The position numbers and the translations under genes are program-made. A DNA stretch of 45,706 nucleotides, from positions 1 to 45,706 of the forward strand of contig CAYLSV010000023.1 of assembly GCA_964386435.1 (NCBI GenBank), in the 5' to 3' direction. The DNA is from CAYLSV01 sp964386435. GTDB lineage: Bacteria; Planctomycetota; Phycisphaerae; Tepidisphaerales; Tepidisphaeraceae. Positions 1-7,541 of the stretch are shown here, piece by piece; within the stretch, counting starts at the first letter, position 1, and each line of letters starts with the position of its first letter. The notes beneath the pieces are model-generated. The model saw only the letters and a list, made by a program, of their open reading frames with translations, did not search any database and was not told where the DNA came from.

Positions 1-76
1 CTCGGCGGGGCAAAAGCCGCCCGCGGATCAATCGGCCGCTGCCCCGGCGGCAAGTCGCTCGGCTGGTTCGGCTCGC
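1..76. other. Short region downstream of queF, no gene
   Basis: No coding sequence is supported here. On the minus strand this is the region just past the queF stop. It holds an imperfect GC hairpin around 4-22 with an AAAA loop and a second one around 34-50. Either could help end transcription, but neither has a convincing U-tract. Confidence 0.3.
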
Positions 77-490
77 TCACTGGGTTGCCCCCGCGTCGTA
101 GGTTGCCGTCACGATGCCCGCCGTGCCGCCGCGAACGTTGAACGCGCCTTCGATCGTCATCCGCCGCGGCGAGACCTTCGCCACCAAATCGTCCAGAATC
201 TGGTTCACCACGCCCTCGTAGAAAATGCCCTTGTTGCGGAACGCGAAGAAGTACAGCTTCAGGCTCTTCATCTCCACACACTTCTGATCCGGCACATACG
301 TCACCGTGATCGTTGCGAAGTCCGGCTGCCCCGTCACCGGGCAGATGCTGGTGAACTCCGGGAACACGAACTTCACCTCAAACTCCCGCCCCGGTCGTGG
401 CGAGTCGAAGGTGTCCAAAATCTCATGCGGCTCGGAATCGGCGGAAAGCTCCACCGCGCTCTGCCGACCCAGGTGTGCAGGTGCGGTCAT
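77..490 (-). CDS. queF: NADPH-dependent 7-cyano-7-deazaguanine reductase QueF
   Basis: QueF reduces the nitrile of preQ0 to the amine of preQ1, the step before insertion into tRNA in queuosine synthesis, and acts in the cytoplasm. The 137-residue protein has the length of the short, unimodular (Bacillus YkvM-like) class. The catalytic Cys50 lies in SICPVTGQPD with Asp57 seven residues later. The QueF signature EMKSLKLYFFAFRNKG follows at 73-88, and a glutamate in the FYEG stretch fits the substrate-binding glutamate. The ATG at 490 gives the usual short N-terminus. It is last in a run of minus-strand genes, 106 bp after an ABC-associated gene. The gap holds a heptamer repeat array, so cotranscription is uncertain. 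No other queuosine gene is in the window. Confidence 0.95.
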   Translation of the reverse strand: MTAPAHLGRQSAVELSADSEPHEILDTFDSPRPGREFEVKFVFPEFTSICPVTGQPDFATITVTYVPDQKCVEMKSLKLYFFAFRNKGIFYEGVVNQILDDLVAKVSPRRMTIEGAFNVRGGTAGIVTATYDAGATQ

Positions 491-521
491 TGTTCAATCT
501 TATACCGGCGTCGAAGGCGGC

Positions 522-599
522 TTGTTCTTTGTCATTGGTCATTTGTCCCTTGCCTGAAGAACCAAGGACAAAGCACAGAGGACCAACAACGAACGACTA
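522..599. repeat. Inverted arrays of degenerate 7-bp units
   Basis: Between queF and the upstream minus-strand gene the sequence reads in clean 7-base steps. Right arm 558-599: AGAACCA, AGGACAA, AGCACAG, AGGACCA, ACAACGA, ACGACTA, which fit A-N-N-A-C-N-R/A. Left arm 522-556: TTGTTCT, TTGTCAT, TGGTCAT, TTGTCCC, TTGCCTG, which are reverse complements of the same pattern. One base separates the arms. The last right-arm unit contains the stop codon of the minus-strand gene at 597-599. Confidence 0.75.
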
Positions 600-2255
600 C
601 TCCACCAACCCACTCTCGCCGATCTGCCGCAACCGGGCGGCGGCGCGGTTGGTGTAGGTGCCGAATTCGATGGCCTCGTTGACGTATTCGTAGCCGAGTT
701 GGCGGGTTTGGGCGGTTTGAAGACTCAGCTCCACGGCACGCAGCGACGTTGGTATGTCCAAGGCATCGGGGTCGACCTCGCCGGGCGTGAGGCCGAGCTC
801 CTGCAGCACGTCATCGGTCATGAAGAACCGAGCCAGCTGCTGGCCGACCAGGACGCGGAACAGGGCGTAGTTCAGCTGGGCTTCCCGCGCCAGACGCTGC
901 CGCTCGGCGGGGTCGGTCTCGGCGCTGAGGCGAATGTAGTCGGCGTCGGCCTTGCACAGGGCTTCGAGCGAGGCGAGCCAGCGGGTGTGGCTGTCGTAGG
1001 TCACCGCGTCCTGCGGGAACCGCTCGATGTGTTCGGCGAACGCCTGCCGGGCCCGGCGGGTCAGCTCGGCGGCGCGGTCGTAGCTCCACACCGCCTCCAG
1101 CAGCAGCGGCGACAGCGGTTGCGGGGCGTCGATCGCCCATTCCTGCGTCACCAGGTCGAAGTCGATCGGATCATCCGGCAGCCGCCGATCCAGCGCCTCG
1201 GCCTCGGCAAGTCGGCCCCGCTGCCACGCCCGCTCCGACCACTTCCAAAGCGCCAGCGGAACATCCCGGCTGATCACCCGCGGCGACAGCGACGGATGCC
1301 GCTGACTGCCCTGCAACTGGATGTCCAGTGCCTGCCGGCCGTAGTCGTAGGCGAGTGCGTGTGCCCCGACGCCGTACGGAAAGGGCTGGAAATCCTGGAG
1401 ATATTCGAGTTCCGCCGCCTGTCCCTCGTCGATCAGGTTGCCGGCATCGTCGACGATCACCTGGTGGCGGATGGCGGTAAGGGTGGCGTTGGTGTCGTCG
1501 TCAAGTCGGCGGGTTTGGGTGACGTCGTCGCCGGCGAAGTTGCGAGAAATGCCCTCGGCGTAGCGCTCGCGCACGCCAACAGCCAGCAGATCGGACCGCC
1601 CCTCCCGCGCCGTCGGACGAAAGGTCAGGGCCGACGCCTTGAGCCCCACGCCGCGGGCTGCTTCAACGAACGCGCGGCGGCGATCTTCGGGGAACGTGAA
1701 GATCACGCGGGTCTCACGCGGCAGCGTCTCGTCCCGCAGTCGCACGTCGTAGTACACCGCCTCGTTGCTGCCGCCCAGTTTTTGGCCGTAGGTCCGGCCG
1801 AGGGCGGACTTCGTCGAAAGCTGGTTGGGCCGCTCGCGGTTGAGCTCCTCGGCGTAGCGGATGGCGTCGAGGATCATCGCGTATTTGCCCGGCAGCGTCG
1901 CCATCGACGCCGAAAGGTTGTACGCCTTGTTCCAGACCTGGAACTCGTGCACGGCGTCGAACTGCGGCTGCAGCAGCCGGATCAGCTCGATTTTGCTGTT
2001 CAGGTCGTCGTACCGCCGGCTGACCCGGTCGCTTTCGACGCCCGACCACAGCGACATCACCAGCGGCCCCCGCAGCCCGCCGAGCAGCAAACCCAGCGTG
2101 TACGAATCGAGCTGCGCGACCTGAGCCACCTGCCCGGTCGAGCGACGTTCCATCGCCCAGCTCCGCACCCCGCCGGCGGCGAGCAGGCAGCCGATGATCA
2201 CCGCGACGATCAACGGCGTCGGCAGGCTTTTTCCCCTGAAGGTCGCGCGAGTCAC
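597..2255 (-). CDS. Membrane-anchored protein of unknown function, ABC exporter operon
   Basis: I do not recognise a named family. The predicted 552-residue protein has one N-terminal membrane segment (about residues 10-28, starting near SLPTPLIVAVIIGCLL) and then a long, mostly helical soluble part rich in Ala, Leu, Glu and Arg, probably facing the periplasm. I chose the GTG at 2255 because it overlaps the stop of the upstream permease gene in a GTGA arrangement (TGA at 2254-2252), which implies translational coupling, and because it puts the membrane segment right after a basic N-terminus. The frame stays open further upstream, but only as a shadow of the permease gene. The context suggests an accessory subunit of the ABC exporter. 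Confidence 0.75.
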   Translation of the reverse strand: MTRATFRGKSLPTPLIVAVIIGCLLAAGGVRSWAMERRSTGQVAQVAQLDSYTLGLLLGGLRGPLVMSLWSGVESDRVSRRYDDLNSKIELIRLLQPQFDAVHEFQVWNKAYNLSASMATLPGKYAMILDAIRYAEELNRERPNQLSTKSALGRTYGQKLGGSNEAVYYDVRLRDETLPRETRVIFTFPEDRRRAFVEAARGVGLKASALTFRPTAREGRSDLLAVGVRERYAEGISRNFAGDDVTQTRRLDDDTNATLTAIRHQVIVDDAGNLIDEGQAAELEYLQDFQPFPYGVGAHALAYDYGRQALDIQLQGSQRHPSLSPRVISRDVPLALWKWSERAWQRGRLAEAEALDRRLPDDPIDFDLVTQEWAIDAPQPLSPLLLEAVWSYDRAAELTRRARQAFAEHIERFPQDAVTYDSHTRWLASLEALCKADADYIRLSAETDPAERQRLAREAQLNYALFRVLVGQQLARFFMTDDVLQELGLTPGEVDPDALDIPTSLRAVELSLQTAQTRQLGYEYVNEAIEFGTYTNRAAARLRQIGESGLVE

Positions 2256-4237
2256 TTGGCCACTTCCTTGTTCCGCAGAATCACGTATGCCAGCATCGCC
2301 AGCGGCAGGGCGAACAGCAGCGACATCATCGTTGCCGAGCCGAGCTTGCTCCACGGCACGCTCTGGCCGCGCTCGACGAACGAATCGACGGCGAAGGCGT
2401 TCAGATCGGGCAGCAGGGTGGCGAGGACGAACATTGTCTGCCGCAGCCCCTCGACGGCGGCGGCCGTGGCCTCGCTGCCGGCGCCACTTTGGTCGCCGTA
2501 CAGGTCCTGGGCGACGGTGCTGCCGAAGCCGGGGCGGAGGACGTCGCGAACCGAGTCGATCGCCCACTTGCCGGTCAGCACCAGCACCGTCAGCACCACC
2601 GCGATGGGCCAACTGACGAACGTGCTGGCACACACCCCCGCCGCCGAGGCCAGCACGCACATCAGCCACAACGCGGCGAACCCTTTGAGCAGGTTCCACA
2701 CGAACGGCTGCCGGTCAGCGATCACGGCCGCACCATCACGGCTGACGCCGATGACCTGGCCGACGGTGGTGTTGCTGACGATCAGGTCAAGCTCGCCCGC
2801 CGCGCTGACGGCCTGCGGCGGGACGCTGAAGAAAACCGGCCGGGTCGATTCGGGGTACAAAAACTGCGGCGCAAACCGCTGACCGGTGCCAGGGTTGCGG
2901 GCGATGACCTCCAGCACCGCATCGGTGTCGGCAAGGTCCGTGTCGCCGGTCCGCTCGACGCCGAACCGCATCTCGATCGGCACCGGCTCATCGAAGGCGG
3001 GCAAATCGGCGAACGCGAAGACGGCCACCTGGCCCGGTGCCTCGGTCGGGCCGACAAGTTGCTGGCCGTAGTTGCCCGCCCGGCCCCGCAGCAGCGGCGG
3101 GGCCGCGGCCTCGATTTTTTTGATCTCGCCGCCGGGGTCGTTCGGCGGCACGAGGAGGACGGCCGGCCGGTCGTCGGTGGTGAACACCTGCCCCCGGTCG
3201 CCGCCGATCAGCCGCAGGTAAAACGTGCGGGCGTTTCGCAACTCGGCCATCATCGCCGGCGGCAGGGTAAGACTCGCGGCGGCGTTGCCAAGCGGGTCGG
3301 TCAGCTCGACCATGCCGTCGTCCGGCAGCTCCGAAGCGCGGATCAGCTCGAAGCCGTCGGCGTTGAGGAACGACACCTGCACCCGCGTCGGCTCGGTCGG
3401 CACGCTGCCGTCGAAGAAGGCGTAGCCCAGCGACACGCCCAAAATGCCGGTGCCGCGACCCTCCGGGGCGGGGCCGTCGGCGGGGGCAAGATCGCCCGGC
3501 TCCAGGTCGAAGAGGATGGTCGCGTCCTGAGAGCCGCCGAAGAAACCGAGGCGGGCGTCATCTTTGTCTGGGATGCGGCCGAAGACCTGCATGCCGCGTT
3601 CGCCGTCGGGCAGGACGATGCTGCGGGTGGCGAGCAGGCCGACGTCGCGGTAATGCTGCAGCGTCGTCTGTCGGGCGATCTCGCCGCCGCCGCCGTCGAG
3701 CTCGGCGGCAATCTGCCGTTGGAAGCTGGCGGCCTGCACCGAGACGTACACCAGCGTGAACAGCAGCATCACCCCCAGCACCAGCCCGGCCGTGGCGGCA
3801 AAGCCGGCGATCTTGCCGACGATGATCTCCAACCGACTCGCCGGCTTGGTGACGAGGGTGAAAATGACCTTGCTTTCGAGGTCGCGCGGCAGGTTCGTGC
3901 ACGCAAGCACCACGCTGGTGAGGAGCGCCACCAGCCCGGAGGCAAAAAACGCGTACGCCGTCATCTGCCGCAGCGCGTCCTGCGGATCGACCGCCCGCAC
4001 CACGGCCCCCAGCCCGACCACGGCCAACATCGCCAGCGGCGTCACCCACAGGACCCGCCGCCGCAACGACTCGGTCAGCGACACCCGCCCGATGGCAACG
4101 CACCGCCAGACGCTGAACCGCCTCACATCCCGAAACCCATAAATCGCCCCGGCGACCAAAATCAGCCCACCCAGCCACCACCCGAGGTGGTTCACCACGA
4201 TCGGCGGCAACGCCTGAATGATCCCGAGCGACAGCAT
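2252..4237 (-). CDS. ABC-2 type transporter permease
   Basis: Predicted 661-residue integral membrane protein. Membrane segments lie at about residues 17-34, 62-81, 93-113 and 143-166. A large extracytoplasmic domain of roughly 370 residues follows, then three more hydrophobic segments near the C-terminus, ending LAMLAYVIL. The NLPRDLESKVIFTLVTKPASR stretch after the third segment resembles the cytoplasmic coupling region of NosY/ABC-2 permeases. The ATG at 4237 is preferred: further upstream the open frame runs through a palindromic repeat (4279-4379) and has no natural protein features. It lies 151 bp after its ATPase gene on the same strand and is translationally coupled to the next gene. 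The substrate cannot be told from sequence. Confidence 0.85.
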   Translation of the reverse strand: MLSLGIIQALPPIVVNHLGWWLGGLILVAGAIYGFRDVRRFSVWRCVAIGRVSLTESLRRRVLWVTPLAMLAVVGLGAVVRAVDPQDALRQMTAYAFFASGLVALLTSVVLACTNLPRDLESKVIFTLVTKPASRLEIIVGKIAGFAATAGLVLGVMLLFTLVYVSVQAASFQRQIAAELDGGGGEIARQTTLQHYRDVGLLATRSIVLPDGERGMQVFGRIPDKDDARLGFFGGSQDATILFDLEPGDLAPADGPAPEGRGTGILGVSLGYAFFDGSVPTEPTRVQVSFLNADGFELIRASELPDDGMVELTDPLGNAAASLTLPPAMMAELRNARTFYLRLIGGDRGQVFTTDDRPAVLLVPPNDPGGEIKKIEAAAPPLLRGRAGNYGQQLVGPTEAPGQVAVFAFADLPAFDEPVPIEMRFGVERTGDTDLADTDAVLEVIARNPGTGQRFAPQFLYPESTRPVFFSVPPQAVSAAGELDLIVSNTTVGQVIGVSRDGAAVIADRQPFVWNLLKGFAALWLMCVLASAAGVCASTFVSWPIAVVLTVLVLTGKWAIDSVRDVLRPGFGSTVAQDLYGDQSGAGSEATAAAVEGLRQTMFVLATLLPDLNAFAVDSFVERGQSVPWSKLGSATMMSLLFALPLAMLAYVILRNKEVAK

Positions 4238-4278
4238 GGGCGACAAGTGTACGGGTGGTCCGGCGGCACGGGTCATTA

Positions 4279-4379
4279 CCCGGACTGCGGTGCGTTGCAC
4301 CGCAGCTACCTGAGGATGATGACCGTCAGTGAAACCACGAGTTCGTGGGTAGCTGCGGTGCAACGCACCGCAGTCCGGG
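4279..4379. repeat. REPIN-like inverted pair, family A
   Basis: Two 32-nt palindromes at 4279-4310 (minus orientation) and 4348-4379 (plus) are exact reverse complements, separated by 37 nt. Each begins GGTAGCTGCG and ends CGCAGTCCGG, and each can fold alone as a 9-bp stem (CTGCGGTGC with GCACCGCAG) around an AAC loop. The GTAG ends face inward. The pair fills the gap between the ATPase stop and the permease start in one operon, so the transcript would carry a large structured element there. Confidence 0.9.
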
Positions 4380-4388
4380 CAGTGAACC

Positions 4389-5315
4389 TCACCCCCCGCT
4401 GCCGACGCTGCTCTCGCCCTCGGCGGTGTTTTCGCGGACGATGCGGACAAAAAGATCTTCCAGCGTTTGCGTCGGGTGCGTCATCGTCGCGTCGGCCCCC
4501 ATCTTCCGCAGGAACAATTGCAGTTCCCGCTGCTGCTCCTCGGTGAGGCCGCGGGTTTCGACGTGCGTCGTGTCTTTCACCTGCAGCAGATCACGCACAG
4601 CCCCGAGCGTCTGCATCTCGCCGCGGAACAAGATCGTGATCCGGTCGCACACATCCTGCACGTCGGCCAACAGGTGGCTGCAAAGGATGACGGTTTTCCC
4701 CTGCTCCTTGAGCGAGACGATGAGGTCTTTCATCTCCCGCGTGCCAATCGGATCGAGGCCAGTCGTTGGCTCATCCAGGAGCACGAGGTCCGGGTCGTTG
4801 ATGAGCGCTTGGGCCAGCCCGATCCGGCGAGCCATGCCTTTGGAGTACTCGCGGAGCTTGCGCTTGCGGGCCTTCTTGTCGAGGCCGACGGCGTCGAGCA
4901 GTTGCGGCACCCGCTTGTTGAGCGTCCGGCGGTCGAGCTTGAACAGCCGGCCGTAGAACCGCAGCGTCTCCTCGCCGTTGAGGAAGCGATAGAGGTAGCT
5001 TTCTTCAGGCAAAAAGCCGATCCGCTCGTTAATGCTCGGGTCGCCGACCGGCTTGCCGAAGATCTCGGCGGTGCCGGTGGTGGGGAAGATCAGGCCCAGC
5101 AGCAGCTTGATCGTCGTGGACTTCCCGCTGCCGTTGGGCCCGAGCAAACCGAAGACCTCGCCCTTGGGGATCGAGAGCGACAGGTTCTGCAGCGCCTTGA
5201 CCTTGGGCCGGCCCCAGAAGTCGGTGTAAATCTTCGACAGGTCGCGCACCTCCAGCGCCGGCGAGTCATCGCCAGCGCCGGCAGGTTCCACGGCGGGCTC
5301 GGGGGCGACCGTCAT
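4389..5315 (-). CDS. ABC exporter ATP-binding protein
   Basis: ATPase subunit that powers the adjacent permease. The 308-residue protein has Walker A GPNGSGKS at 59-66, a degenerate signature YSKGM at 157-161, Walker B LVLLDEP at 177-183 and the H-loop histidine at 214. YSKGM in place of LSGGQ is common in the CcmA/NatA-like, drug- and Cu-processing ABC-2 ATPases, and a C-terminal extension of about 80 residues matches that group. An acidic, Pro/Ala-rich leader of about 19 residues precedes the fold. The ATG at 5315 lies 19 bp after rpsU, so the two may share a transcript. Confidence in the class is high; the exported substrate is unknown. Confidence 0.93.
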   Translation of the reverse strand: MTVAPEPAVEPAGAGDDSPALEVRDLSKIYTDFWGRPKVKALQNLSLSIPKGEVFGLLGPNGSGKSTTIKLLLGLIFPTTGTAEIFGKPVGDPSINERIGFLPEESYLYRFLNGEETLRFYGRLFKLDRRTLNKRVPQLLDAVGLDKKARKRKLREYSKGMARRIGLAQALINDPDLVLLDEPTTGLDPIGTREMKDLIVSLKEQGKTVILCSHLLADVQDVCDRITILFRGEMQTLGAVRDLLQVKDTTHVETRGLTEEQQRELQLFLRKMGADATMTHPTQTLEDLFVRIVRENTAEGESSVGSGG

Positions 5316-5334
5316 GGCGGGAAGCCTAGCGCAT

Positions 5335-5499
5335 TCAGCGCTGGCGGCTGCGGTTGCGGCGGGCCTTGATCTCGCTGGGCTTTTCGTAGTACGCCCGCTT
5401 TTTCAGGTCCTTGGTCAGACCTTCCTTTTCGCACGCCTTCTTGAAGCGCTTGAGCAACTGCTCGGCGCTCTCGCTGCCACGGGCCTTGACCTTGATCAT
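5335..5499 (-). CDS. rpsU: 30S ribosomal protein S21 (bS21)
   Basis: Small basic ribosomal protein of the 30S platform involved in initiation. The 54-residue product starts MIKVKARGSES, has the LLKRFKKACEKEG helix and the AYYEKPSE motif, and ends in an Arg-rich tail (KARRNRSRQR), all typical of bS21. It is somewhat short compared with the 60-70 residues of many bacteria. The ATG at 5499 is set by an AGGAGA ribosome binding site (5509-5514) nine bases upstream. A 9-bp perfect hairpin lies in the leader at 5528-5550. The gene heads the minus-strand run into the ABC exporter and is divergent from the thioesterase. Confidence 0.93.
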   Translation of the reverse strand: MIKVKARGSESAEQLLKRFKKACEKEGLTKDLKKRAYYEKPSEIKARRNRSRQR

Positions 5500-5527
5500 G
5501 TCGAATCGTCTCCTGCAAATGCTGACC

Positions 5528-5550
5528 GCCCGGCGCACCGCGCGCCGGGC
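5528..5550 (-). promoter_or_regulatory. Hairpin in the rpsU leader
   Basis: A perfect 9-bp stem (GCCCGGCGC with GCGCCGGGC) and a 5-nt loop lie 28 bases upstream of the rpsU start and 14 bases upstream of its ribosome binding site. If transcription starts further out, it would sit in the 5' UTR. It could be an autoregulatory or attenuator structure, or simply a bidirectional block between divergent genes. Confidence 0.35.
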
Positions 5551-5584
5551 AGAGCGGACAGTCTAGGCAGGCTACCGTGGCCGG

Positions 5585-5968
5585 ATGCCGGAGCTCGCCA
5601 GCCACACGATCCACCTCCGCGTCCGCTACCCCGAGGTCGACGCGATGGGCTACCTGCACCACAGCCGCCATTTGCAGTACTTCGAGCTGGGCCGCGTCGA
5701 GCTGCTGCGGGCCCGAGGCACCAGCTACGCCGACCTGGAGGCCGCCGGCGTGTTCTTCGTCGTCGTGAAGGCCGCCGTGCAGTATCGCCAACCGGCGCGG
5801 TATGACGACGAACTGACGCTGACGACCACCATCACCCGGGCCACCACCGTCCGCTACGACCATACCTACGAACTCGAGCGCGGCGACGACGTGCTCGCCA
5901 CCGGGCAGACGACAATCGCCTGCGTGAACCGCGAGGGGCAGGTGATCCCCATTCCGGACCAGTTGTAG
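5585..5968 (+). CDS. 4HBT hotdog-fold acyl-CoA thioesterase, YbgC-like
   Basis: Predicted 127-residue single hotdog domain that hydrolyses acyl-CoA (or acyl-ACP) thioesters in the cytoplasm. The N-terminal segment VRYPEVDAMGYLHHSRHLQY carries the family's D-x-x-G-x-x-H-x-x-x-Y pattern, with the catalytic aspartate in VDAMG, followed by the FELGRVELLR helix. Length matches YbgC/FcbC proteins. The ATG at 5585 gives the expected short leader. It stands alone on the plus strand between divergent rpsU and convergent aldehyde dehydrogenase genes (32 bp gap). No tol-pal genes accompany it, so a YbgC role in a Tol-Pal system cannot be inferred. Confidence 0.88.
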   Translation: MPELASHTIHLRVRYPEVDAMGYLHHSRHLQYFELGRVELLRARGTSYADLEAAGVFFVVVKAAVQYRQPARYDDELTLTTTITRATTVRYDHTYELERGDDVLATGQTTIACVNREGQVIPIPDQL

Positions 5969-6000
5969 AAGTTTGTGTCGCACGCTCCAATCGAGCCAAC

Positions 6001-7443
6001 TCACCTGAGCGCCCGCGGCAACCGCGCCGGCCGCACGCCGTCGTAGCACCGCAGCCGGCTGAACCGCCGCAGCGTCGCCGGCGGCCCCACGGCGGTGAAA
6101 CCCGCGTGCCCGGTGCTCGGGAACGGCCCGCCGTGGACCATCGCCGGGCTCACGGCGACGCCGGTGGGCATCTTGTCGTTCGTCAGCCGCCCGACCCGCC
6201 GCCGCAGCACCCGCTCGACGGCGGCATATTTGTCGCCATCTTCGGCGTAGATGCTGCCCACCAGGTTGCCGCCGATGTGGTCCAGGCAATCGAGTAGTTG
6301 CCGCTCATCCTCGCAGGCGACGACCAACCCGCTCGGCCCGAACGCCTCGGTCTGCAACGCGAGTGGGTCACTGATAAAGTTGGCCGCCACCGTCCGCAGC
6401 AGCGTGTTCTCGACGCGGGCGTTCCCTAGCCGCCGACCGCCAGTCACCACCGCCGCCCCGGCCGCCTGTAGTGCCGCGACACCTTCGAGCCACGCCTGGG
6501 CGGTGCCGCTGCTGAGCATCACGCCCGCCTCCGTTGACTCAAACGCCGTCGCGACGTCAATCACAAACCGGTCGGCCGCCTCGCCGACGGCGAAGACGAG
6601 GCCGGGGTTCGTGCAGAACTGCCCGACGCCGGACAGGCAACTCGCCACGTACTGCTCCGCGATGTCACCGCCGCGGGTGGTCAGCGCGTGCGGCATCAGC
6701 ACAACCGGGTTGACGCTGCCGAGCTCGAGGTAGATTGGCACCCCTGCCGCGTCGGCCGCCGCTTTGAGGGCGAGGCCGCCGCGCCGGCCGCCGGTGAAGC
6801 CGACCGCTCCGACCCGCCGATCACTCACCAGCCGCGGCCCGACATCGTGGTCGACGTGGTGGATGAGCTGCACCCAGCCCGTCGGCAGCCCGCTCGCCGC
6901 CACCGCCCGCGCCGCCAACTTCGACAGCGCGGCGGTCGTGTTCGGGTGCAGCGGGTGACCCTTCGCGACCACCGGATTGCCCGCCGCCACCGCCGCCGCA
7001 AAATCCGTTCCCGCCACGGCGTTGTACGCGAACGGGAAGTTGCTGGGCCCAAACACCACCACCGGCCCGACCGCCACGTGCATCGACCGCACCGCCCCGT
7101 CCACCGTCGGCAACGCCCACCCGCCGTCCCGCGCCGCCGCCGCCGAGAGTTGGAGCTGCGTGACTGTCCGCGGGATCTCCACGTCCAGCAACCGCGACGC
7201 CATGGGCAGCCCTGTTTCCAACGCCGCCATCTCCGCCAGCGTCGCCGCCTCGTCTTCGATCAACTTGGCGTACCGCTCCAGAAACCCCGCCACGTCCGGC
7301 TCCTCCCCGCCCGCCACGAATGCCGCCTCGGCCCGATCGAGTGCCGCGTCGACTTCAACCCAGTTGCTAATCGGGAACGCCTCACCAATCGGCTCGCCCG
7401 TCGCGGGGTCGGTTGCCCGAAGTGCGTGAGGGTTCTGGTTCAT
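6001..7443 (-). CDS. Aldehyde dehydrogenase, 2-ketoglutarate-semialdehyde (2,5-dioxovalerate) type
   Basis: NAD(P)-dependent aldehyde dehydrogenase of 480 residues, closest in motif pattern to the enzymes that oxidise 2-ketoglutarate semialdehyde to 2-ketoglutarate at the end of hydroxyproline or sugar-acid breakdown. Visible residues are the oxyanion Asn135 in GPSNFPFAYN, the general-base Glu240 in LELGSVNPVVL (that group has E-x-x-S-x-NPV here) and the nucleophile Cys277 in GQFCTNPG. The ATG at 7443 was chosen because it begins a normal family N-terminus (ATDPATGEPIGEAF); the upstream extension is Arg-rich shadow sequence. The gene is divergent from putA across a 98-bp gap, fitting shared control of proline/hydroxyproline catabolism. 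Family assignment is firm, exact substrate less so. Confidence 0.85.
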   Translation of the reverse strand: MNQNPHALRATDPATGEPIGEAFPISNWVEVDAALDRAEAAFVAGGEEPDVAGFLERYAKLIEDEAATLAEMAALETGLPMASRLLDVEIPRTVTQLQLSAAAARDGGWALPTVDGAVRSMHVAVGPVVVFGPSNFPFAYNAVAGTDFAAAVAAGNPVVAKGHPLHPNTTAALSKLAARAVAASGLPTGWVQLIHHVDHDVGPRLVSDRRVGAVGFTGGRRGGLALKAAADAAGVPIYLELGSVNPVVLMPHALTTRGGDIAEQYVASCLSGVGQFCTNPGLVFAVGEAADRFVIDVATAFESTEAGVMLSSGTAQAWLEGVAALQAAGAAVVTGGRRLGNARVENTLLRTVAANFISDPLALQTEAFGPSGLVVACEDERQLLDCLDHIGGNLVGSIYAEDGDKYAAVERVLRRRVGRLTNDKMPTGVAVSPAMVHGGPFPSTGHAGFTAVGPPATLRRFSRLRCYDGVRPARLPRALR

Positions 7444-7531
7444 GCAAGAAGCGTACGAATGAGGCCCGCACCGTTCGGGACGTTCCACCCGACCGTGACA
7501 TCCGGTAGAATTCGTGGTGGGTCGGGCGTTC

Positions 7532-7536
7532 GGAGG
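7532..7536 (+). promoter_or_regulatory. Ribosome binding site of putA
   Basis: GGAGG lies five bases before the ATG at 7542 and fixes the putA start. Confidence 0.7.
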
Positions 7537-7541
7537 CCACC

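Noticed and set aside
699..4546. Long open frames on the plus strand opposite the ABC exporter genes
   Set aside because: They encode low-complexity Arg/His/Pro/Gly-rich sequence with no domain, and lie exactly antisense to conserved genes; this is a by-product of very high GC.
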